64,000 nt of DNA from Aphrophora alni (lineage: Eukaryota > Arthropoda > Insecta > Hemiptera > Aphrophoridae). Positions 46,700-57,600 of this stretch are shown in pieces. The notes beneath the pieces are model-generated. The model searched no databases and was not told the DNA's origin. It was given only the letters and a program-made list of their open reading frames with translations. The position numbers were made by a program, and so were the translations under genes. The stretch covers positions 17,224,590-17,288,589 of the forward strand of contig OY740768.1 in NCBI GenBank assembly GCA_963513935.1. The letters are read 5' to 3'. How positions within the stretch are numbered: the first letter of the stretch is position 1; each line of letters begins with the position of its first letter.

Positions 46700-49600
46700 T
46701 GTATTTTGATATATTTTTGCTTGGTAAATTTAACCTAAATTCAACTCATAGTCATAAGTCTAAATAATTATTCATTATAGTACTTACAGCGTATGCTTTT
46801 TCTGTTGCATACTTCAACATCACTTCCTCTTTTTGTCTGCAATAAAATAAAACTTTTCTTTTAATATCATGAAAACAAATATTGGGAAAAAAACAATTTG
46901 AATGAATTTGTATTCATTTTATTATCAAAGATTTTTTAAAAGTCCAATAATATTTTGGCTCTTTAATTTATTTATAGAGATTTGCGAGAATGATTTTTTA
47001 TTTCAAGATGAGAATGAGAAAATTTTCAACACAAATGAGCGAGACCTACAAAAACTGATAGTAGAGGTTTAAGAATGAGAGTTATATTCTCGAAACCTAG
47101 ACTGAGAATTTTCAATTACTGATTTCATTCATTATAAGTACTCGAGTCATTGCTATAAGTTAAACTACCTTGGATTTACTATTAGGTCTTCAAAATTTGT
47201 ACAATTGGATTTTATTGGCCTGAAGTTCATTGGTTAATGACTACTTAAAAAAACAAGCATTGTACTCCTTTTTTTAAAGTGTTTTGTAATTTGTACATAT
47301 TATCTAGTGGATGAAAAAATAAATATTAAATATTAACTGTTACTTCAGAATTTGAAAATAATTTTTTTGCTAAAAATAATAATCTTTTTGCTAAAAATAA
47401 ATTTCTTTCATGAATGTTATAATGATTAATTTATTAAATAATGTCTAGAAAGGGCAGTTTCCCATTTTAAAATTACACTTAAAGTAAACATAGTAGACAT
47501 ACAAACATTTGTTCAAATCATTTTGCCCTCTATAAAAAAAAATAGTATTCTTTTTTATTATTGTACTGTTCAAATTATTGACTAAATGATATCTTGGGAT
47601 TTTTACACTTTAGTATCATACTAAACATGAAGGAAATGATGGTTGAAGCAATATTGCAAGGCCTAAACATTGTATTACCAATATTAGTATAATCAATAAA
47701 TATTTTAAGGAATATAATTATAGTTAATTTGGTGTGTAATATATTTCCCATCTTTTACTAATCATTGTAGAAACACTTGGTCAAACCCTCAACAAGTTAA
47801 AGGTTATAAATGAGTGATTGGATGATATATTTCGAATAAAGCCGTTTTAAATAGGAAACTATTTGAACTTTCACAAAATAATTTGGGGATTCGTGAAATT
47901 GAGAAATTTTTGGTTCAGGGTTAGGTGCATATAAATTTTTTTTTAAAAGGAAATGAGATTTTGAAGATGTATATTTTTCATGGAAAAAACTGGTATGTAC
48001 TTTTAAAGTGGAATTTTCAACTAATAATTGGTTTGTGTTATTGATCTAAAATATTTCATAAAAATTATTATTATCGATTTTTGAAAAATTCAGTTTAAAA
48101 TACGGGTGTGATAGGATTACTTTTATTTCTTTAATAATAACTCCCATATAAACGTTTTGAGAACAGAGGGACCAATATATTTATTGGCTAAATTTAAAAC
48201 AAATTAAATAAATTATTAGGAGCATATAATATCTCAGAGGTAAATATTTTTAAAACAATATATTTAAATATAATATAAAACATATAATATGTATTACTTA
48301 ATTTTCATTTATTTTTACCCCTGAAATTGTTTTATAAAAATCATAACTTTAAATCTGTAGTAGGCCTATGTTAATATTATACAATGCTTTTTGAAAGAAC
48401 ATTATTTATACATATTTCTGTTAATTATTAAATTAGAGTTTAATAGAGCAAGTAGTCGTTAAGATTTTGTATGGAGTACACAAGTAAGTAAAGACACACT
48501 TACTTACTTGTGTAGCCTACTATTAAGTAATACTAAGGACCACTTAGCAAGGTAAGCCTGTGTCTCCTATCCATACAAAATCTAAACTCTGTTAATTATT
48601 AACAATTGAACAAATAAGTCTTAAAGAATATAGTTAAAAGAGTATAAGCAAAATTATGGCCTGTTCGTAAATATTTATTGAATTTTTATCTTGTCCTATA
48701 AATATGAATAAGTAAAATTCTAGAAGCTTTAAGGCATCCAAATAATTGACAATAATTACAACGAAATATAAATTTGATACTGCATGACTTTTTGATTTTG
48801 AACAATAAAATAATTCGGCAATAAATTAGTCTAAAGTGTAACTGCTGCTTAATCAAATAAGTTTACTTGATTATTTAGTGGAAACTTTTATGAAAGATAA
48901 CATTTAAAATCCTGCACTCCACAACACTTTAATTTGTGGTGTTAAAACTTTATATTACACCAATTGTTTTAATTTTAAAATTTTACAAAAAAAAAAGTGG
49001 TGGTGTATAAAGGTATCTTTCACTCTGAAAATGACCACAAAGTGATCAAAACTTTAACTAAAGAAAACTGTTATGTTGTGATTGTTCAATGACAACACAA
49101 CCACCAATTCTGTAGACTATGCTGTAAATTGCTCCTCCAGATAGCAACTACTTTTGCGAAACATGACATCGTCGCACTTCTTCTTCGCTTGTGGCCCAGT
49201 CCTATTTCATCGTTAATTGAAGTATAATAATTTCTTTTAATGCATTTCAGAGTCACTCAATCTTCAAATACTATTTATATATGATCTTCTATGTAGATGT
49301 AAAATATACTGTATTTAGATATTATATAAATATGTACTCATATACTATATTATATTGTAGATACTATGTTTATTTTTTGTTTATTTCAAAATTTCTTTAA
49401 AAGTTATTACTTTTCACTTCCCCACCGCTCTGGTAAAAGATTATTTTAAATAGAATCTTGGGTTTTATTTTTTCCTTCTGTCAGCTAGTTAAATTTTTAT
49501 TCAAAATACTACAAATTAAAACCAAATTTATGGCTTTAACAGAGATGCAAAATAAAATATCTTGTAAATGAGATGAATGGTGTTTTTATAATATTAACGT

Positions 49601-52600
49601 AATTCTAAAAATTACTAAGTTATTGGGGTTAACCTGTCTAGAAACAAATTTCACCAAGCTACAGAGGATTAATTATGTTATATTTGGAATTACTTGGCCT
49701 TTAAAAAAAGTTCTTTTCTTTTATGATTTACCACACTTGTGTCAAAAGGTTTTCATATAGGGAGTGTCCCAGTATAAAATACAGCTCTGTAGTATTTTTT
49801 CTCTCCAATTATTAGAATTCAAAACTAATTTTGATTTTAGGTTAATCTTTTTTGTTGTAGGCGACTAGCAAGTAATATTTTTTCCCGTTTTTTGTCGATA
49901 ACTCGGTTATCTTTTAAGCTAAATAAAAAAAATTAAAAAAATTTTCTTCATCATTAAAAAAAAAGGAAAATATTGTCTCTTGTAATTTTTTATAAAGTTA
50001 ACAGTTTTCGAGTTATTTATTGTTTAAAATATTTAATGGTCACCATTTTGAAACTATATAAAGATTTTGTTTTTGGTACACTTCTAAAAAGTAACATGAT
50101 AAATATGTATGCCAAAATTTAACTACTTCCAAAGTTACAATGTAATAAAAAAATAGTCTTTAATAGGCTACATAGCCTATGTTTAGATTTTGTATGAATA
50201 GAAGACCACTTATCTTTAAAATGGTCATTGGTTGTATATTAAAAGAAACATACAATATAACATTAAAGTTTTGGGTACTTACGTATTAACGCCACTGCAG
50301 CAGAAGTTGCGCTAATGCGCATTAGCATTAGCAACTTCTGCTGCGGTGGCGTTAATACGTAAGTACCAAATTTTGAAATATTTCATAAACATTATTCACT
50401 TTCTCAATCGGTAGGGAGTATAAAAAGAAGAATAAAGAAACCAAACAACAATTTAGTCTTTTTTTATATTCTCTACTGATTGAGAAAATAAAACAGTTTT
50501 TACAAAATATTTCAGAACTTTAGTGAACTTTATTGTGCATTTTTTCTTCTTCTTTTTCTATTTATGTACTTCTAGGTAATACCAAGAACCATTTTTTAAG
50601 GTAAACCTGTATCTCCTATCCATACAAAATGTCAACACAATTTAAAAAGAAAATCAATGGTAGATTGTCTAGAAAAGAAGCATATCCAGACCGATGTTTA
50701 CATCAACTTTTTCCATTATTTTGGTCCAAGGAATACACATGTAAAGTATGTCAGACATCCTGTACAGTTTTTTTGATTTAATATTTCGATATTGAGCCTA
50801 GATATGATAAAATGTAATGAGACTTTAAAAATACTAGGCTTAATTAAAAATCAGTTTATACAAATGAATTTACACCACTCTACTACAGATATGTAGAATA
50901 TTTTACTCAAAAACAATATTACAGTTGTTTTGGTGGTATTGTAATCCATATTTTTTTAAATATTTTATGACTTCAAACTGTTTACATAGCTAGATTTGCC
51001 TGTTTCAATTGATGATTTGTTATATGAATTATATCATTAGCACGGGCTTATAGGTGTTGATTATTGTGGTATCACACTTAGAGTTTTAGATTATTTTTTA
51101 ATGTGACATTCAGGTTTCAGTGTCATATTAGTATCATACATTTATATTATCATTATATACATATTTATGAAAGATATGAGTGAAACAGACGAGCATGTAT
51201 ATATTTTATGGTTTTGATTATTTAACAAAATTACTTTTTTATTTTAAAAGATGAATTAAAATAAAAAATTCTTTACAATATTCATTATTTATCAATAATT
51301 AAATTTTATATGAGTGGATGGTGATGAATGATAAATTTATCCAAGTGCCAACTTAGTAGCTTACAGTTTGTATCATAATATAGTTGCCTAGACAATATTA
51401 CAGAAAAATATTGAATTCTAATAATTGTACTAAAATTAACAAATAAAATTAACTGTACAATTAATTAAAGGCAAATTTATTTACATCAGAATTATTGCTT
51501 CAAACACTTACTCAATCATAGCTTCATGAGCTTTCACATAAATTTCTTTCGCTTCCACCAAGAAATCATCAACCTCAAATTCATCTTCAAAACTTCTGAT
51601 CTTCCTAATTGCTAGCATTGACTTACTCTTTTTCTCAATGAACTGAAGTGTTTGTTTTGCTCCCTTAAAACAAAATATTTTTATGAATTAGATAAATATA
51701 AATTACCAACTAAAAGTAAATCAATTACCAGTTTTGTATATACTAGGAATATTCAGAAAGTAAGACTTGATAGGATATTAAGGGTAAATGAGAATATACT
51801 TCTAAACCTACAGTACTAACTCGTTTATCCAGACCTCATTCAACCGGATGTCCGGATTATCCGGATCGATCCGGAACAAAAAATAAATAATTTAATCAAG
51901 GATAAAATAAAGCAAAAGCTTAGTTTCAAAATATTTTAATAATTACTGTATTTTGAATAATATTTTAAATAATATTTTGAAACTTTAAGCTTTTGCTTTA
52001 TTTTATCCTTGAATATGGAGTTTCAACAAGAAATATCTGCTATTACATTAATGTTGATAAAAACGTGATTTCCTCAACACTACAGTGTCGCCTCGAGGTA
52101 TTAGGGCGAGTTGTTGATGCACTGGGAAGAGAAAGTGGAGGAGCAATGACCTCTGCGTCACCATCCCCCTACCCCGATGCGGCATGACAGTGACCTTGTC
52201 TATTAGTCTATCACGTGCTAGCGACCGGAATACATCATTACCATATCGTGCTGAGCCGTGTTTAGTTTCTTTACATTTTTGATCGGATACGGTTAATAGT
52301 ATTTTAGGGTGTCTAGTGACCGGGAAAAGTCAGGGAATTTGAATTTTCTGGAAAAGTCAGGGAATTTTTTAAAAAACCGGGGAAAAAATAAAGAATGCCT
52401 GATATTTTAGAAATTGTAATACAATGACGATGCCTGTAACGGTCCTAAAGAAATAAATACAAATCAGGTGCATGTTTAACCATCATAAACCATCATGTCA
52501 TTTTTACAACTTTATTGTTGTCGGGGTTACTAAGACTCAAGGGTGTAAATCAGTAAATGTGAACATTTTGTCACATCTTAAAGCGGTGCCGCCAGCTTTG

Positions 52601-54654
52601 GGAACCCCCATTCTTTTTTTTTGGCAGTTGGCACATCACATCCCCAGTCGGGAGTATCGAGGACGTGAATGAGAATCGGCATAGTATTTAGAGGTGGGCG
52701 TTGTTACTGCTATTTATTTATATTCGTGTGTTAGCGTTTGTGCGTGGAAATGGCGACAAAACGAAAAGTGCTTACAATGGCCCAAAAGTTAGATGCATTG
52801 AATCGTATAGACAAGGCCGCATTGAAACGTCACACCAAATTAAAACAGACGAAGATAAATGACTTTTTTGTAAATAACAACTAAACCCTGTGTAAATTAA
52901 AAGCATTTGTAAATAAAATGTTTTTTGTCATTTACAATACATTGTGTAATTTCGTGTATTGTGTAAATTGAATGACTGTGTAAATATTGTGTTTTTTCAT
53001 GGCTTATAAATGGTAAGTTATCATTTTATATTTTGTTTTATTTATCTATCTATAATTTCGGATTATCCGGATTTTTGATTAACCGGATCACTTCCGGTCC
53101 CAATTAGTCCGGATAAACGAGGTTGTACTGTACTTTATTCCTATTTGACTACTTTTAGAACTACTTTTTAAAATAATTTTCACCATTGTTGAGGTAATTG
53201 TCATAGCAGGTAACTGGATTTTGTACTTCTTCAATAAAGAGAGGTACAGCCTTCGATGTAAATTACATATTAATGGCTTGTTTGATCTCATTCCTTTAAG
53301 TAAACTCTGACCAGCAAGAAAGAATTTTAGATGTTGGTACGAGCTCTGGGTTGTAGGGGAGAAGAAAATGATCCAACTGCTTCCAGCCAAAGCTTGTGTG
53401 GAGATGTCATGTTTGCCAGCAGTTTGTGAGCAAACATTGCCAAGCATACCAAATAACTTTTTCTAGATTATATAACAAATTGTTTAAAGAATTTTGCAAC
53501 TGTCACATGTTTAATTGTTGAGCTCATCTTGCTCCTCCTTTAATAGTGCATCTGTGATCAATTGCTGACTTCTATTATTTTTAGATATTAGACCCAGATT
53601 CAATTCTTTAGTTTCCCACATGTACCCCAAAAGTCTACACTCCTTTTCATCCAAAAACTTATACGAATCATTCAATAAATTCAAAACTTTTATTATAAAA
53701 GGAAAAATATTTATAATTACATCTCTATTATGCGTGCGTGAGTTTTACATTAGAAGAGAAAATAGAGAACGGAAAAAACCATCTCGCTGGTATAACCCCT
53801 AGTCCAACGAACTTCAAGAATACCCTATTTGAACATAATACCGGCTGTCCATAGGCCTGGGCCTCAAGGAAATGCAAAAAATGCAACAAGTGCTTTTGCG
53901 TCATTGTCATGTGTGATTGATGATGATATGATTCGACATGTAGTTTCATGCACAATCATCTACATAGACAAGATAAGAAATAAATTTAGCAGAGATAGAG
54001 ATGCTAAATATACTGATGAATTGGAAATCAAATCGCAGCTAGGTATTTTGTACATGTGCGGTGTTTTGAAATCAAATAGGCACAATGTGTTTGAGCTCTG
54101 AGTCAATAGTTGTGGGTCTGGTTGTGAGGTGATCTATGTCACAATGAGTGAACATCGATTCAGATTTCTAATTCGATGTCTAAGATTTGATGACGTACGT
54201 GACAGAGAACAACAAAAAACTGAGGATAAATTAGCTGCTAATTAGGCTAATTTTTGACAAATTAGTCTCAAACTCTGCTAATGCCTTCAAACCGTCATAT
54301 TATCTCACCATAGACTAAAAGCTTGTGCCTTTTCATGGAAAGTGCCAGTTTCGGCAATATATGCCGAAAAAACCAGCAAAGTTTGGAATTTGAAGAAGCT
54401 CCAGTACCAAGAGAGCAAGCTGGTTCAGTCGGAAAATAATTCCTCTGCGGCAGACAACGCAATTAAATCAACGAGGAAGACTTGCAGTAAATGGCAGAGA
54501 TGGGTGTGCCCGGACCATCAGAGAGGCGTGTGTGATGACTGCTACACGAATAGACACTTGCAAATGTGACAATGTTCCTCAAAGAGTCATTATAGAGGTT
54601 CATTTTGTTAATTAGTGTATATATATATATATATAAAAAAAGCTGAAAAATATC

Positions 54655-54692
<38 letters not shown>

Positions 54693-57600
54693 TACTTTTC
54701 AGCTTTTTTTTGTAAAAATAAATAAGTGCTCATATGACACAAAAACACTTATACCGTAATTTTGTATAATTATAATTATTATACGTGTTTATAAAAATAA
54801 AAAGTTTCAATTCATATATTCATGAGTTTTATATTGTATATTTTACACACACAAATCCAAATTTATTGATAAAGTTATTAACAAGTGTAAAATATATATA
54901 TATAACCTGTGTTCTACAATAGTAGAACGCGTGACCATTCACGTAACGCTGTGGGGCACGACCACTGCAGTGTTAGAAGTTTAATAATTTATCATGATCA
55001 TAGATGTACTTAAGTCTTTAGACTAGAAGTAAAACTTCAGAATAAATAAACAATAACAAATTAAGATTAAATAATAATACTATAATCTTGAATCCAAAGT
55101 CTAAAATGAAGGTCTGAATTTCAAACAATTCTAAAGTTTATACAAACAAGAAAGCAATTATACCAAACTGTTTTCCAAATATGATTTCAGAAATAGTTCA
55201 TAAAATCAAACTAGGAGGAAAATCACAAGAGCTCACAAGTTAATACAAGGAAGCTCACACTTAGCTGATTAATTTGATACAGATTTTGTCAGATATACAA
55301 CACTATAACCACTCAAAGCAAGACAGTTAATCAGGAGCACAACACAAAACAACTTGCTAATTCAAATGTCAATTTTACAATTCATTATTTATAATTTTTT
55401 AAAATTTCAGTTGGATTTTAAATTTTCATACCTTTAAAGAAGTAGCTATAAAACCCTCATCAAAATGTTACCTCTTAGGTATCAAAAAGATCTAATCAGG
55501 TTAGATAACAACCACTTCATTAAAATACTTACCTTTGCAAACCTTAAAAATAATGTATTTTTTCCTTAAATTATGCATTATTTATTTTATTAATCTACTT
55601 ACGAATTAATTTTCAGTTCTTTCCTATACTAAAGGCTTTAAAAAACACACTTTACATATATATTATATTAAGATACAGTTTTTGAATTACACTTATATTA
55701 AAAATAAACTTTTTATAGTTTTAAACTACAATTTAAAAAAAAAAACAAAAAACTATAGGCCTATATTATTTAATTTTCACTTTACAAACATAATATGATT
55801 AATTTTAAAGACACTTACTTTATTTTAAAGTTTTTGATTTTAATAAATTTATACTTTTATGTTACTTTTATTTTATTTAAATGATTCCGAGAGGACCTTA
55901 CAATATTTATATTTTGTATGCTTAATGATACTTCCAATGGTAAGGAGAAATACTTTTTGACTGCTTAGATTTTGGTTTATATGAAAATTAATGCAATATT
56001 TCTACAATATTTTATCAGACTTTAGTTATGCCTATTGTAACATTTTTTATACAATTGAAGGGTAAATAAATAATAATTCAAAGGTAAAGAGTCCTGGCTG
56101 AGATTTAAAAGAACAATGAAATATGAGATTCAAAGATAAAGCCTAGAATGTAAATATAACCTCAAAATTCGTATTTGGATAAGAATTCATATAAATGAAA
56201 ATGTCAGTATTTCGGGATTTTAAAATAATAATTAAATATCATTAAATTCACATATTATAACCAGTAAAACTAAACCTATTTTCAAAACAAATTAATATTA
56301 AAATTAAGTTGTAACTTGTAACATAACCAAAAACAAGTGTGATTGAAATGATTAAATAAACTGTGACTACGGAACACGGAAGGCTAAAATGGTAGACGAG
56401 AAATAAGCGCCTGAGTGATCGAGTTGAAATAACGTCGACTAAAGTACATTCTATATGAGATATTAAAATGGACATTCCCGAGTTTAAAAGAAACAATAAT
56501 AAGTAATTCGAAGTTGAATATGTTAATAAACAGTTTAAAATACGTAAAATATATAGTTAAGAACATTAAAACACATTTTTGAAAATAATGTATATGTGAC
56601 CCAAAAAAGTGTGCCTGTTGGGAATAGGATATTCAACACAATGATAGTGATGGCCGTGAGTTAATTGTAGAGCGCCATATCTTTTGGAATTTTTTGTGGC
56701 GTTCTTTGAACTTTGTAGACTGTTAATTTTGTATCCACCAAGTGGATACCATTTACTACCATTTATGGTATTAACAATTTTATTATAAATTTGGCATCTC
56801 AGCGTGCTGGCAAAATTGAATATAAGAAAAAGATTATACTATCATAAGTTCTAATACAACAACAAAGATGAAAATGAACTCACAGCTTTTGATATGGGAG
56901 AAACTTTTCCATCACCCTCAGGCGGAATATATGGTTCAAAGACACCTCCTGTAGAGCTGAAAAAAATAGGGTGTTCCATCCAATGTTTTTGTGGAAAAAT
57001 TCCTCTCTCTTTCATTGTAGAACGAATTTCTTCCTCTGTCATTTCTTCGGACCTTTTATTTATTTTTTCGAAGTCTGGTAAGTCTACTTTAATAACCTAA
57101 GTTCACAAATAAAACTAATTATAGAAAACAAAAATACTTGAGTTTCTTTTTATTAGAAAAAATGACTTATTATTACAAAAGACAATTGTGTAAATCTATA
57201 AGCCTATTCTGTAAGTTATATTAATTTAAAAAAAAAAAAATGTAAGTAAGCTTACCTTCTGTGATCTTAGTTTCTTAAATTTTGGATTCCAATGTTTAGT
57301 CCTACATTGTATTTGACTCAAAATACCAAGATTTGTCTGGACACATTTTGAAGCTCCCAATCCTAGTGATCCAATCTAAAAAAATACAATATGGAAAAAC
57401 TAATATTCAGAATAGATGGATAAGATTGTGTACTAGATGACGAAAATAAATGTATTCTGGTGGAAATAAAATACATACAACTAGAGAGTTTAAAGTATCA
57501 AAACAACGAATCCTTAAAAATGATACAAAAAAGATAGCAACCGTACTGATGAAACTTTTAGAAAATTTGTTTAAGAACTACAACAAATTTATGACCTGGT

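Noticed and set aside
52472..52672. 66-codon plus-strand frame inside the Tigger derivative
   Set aside because: No transposase or other domain pattern. It overlaps non-coding element sequence.
54617..54700. CRISPR-like or satellite array
   Set aside because: It is a simple (TA)n tract within a hairpin. No spacer-repeat organisation occurs anywhere in the window.
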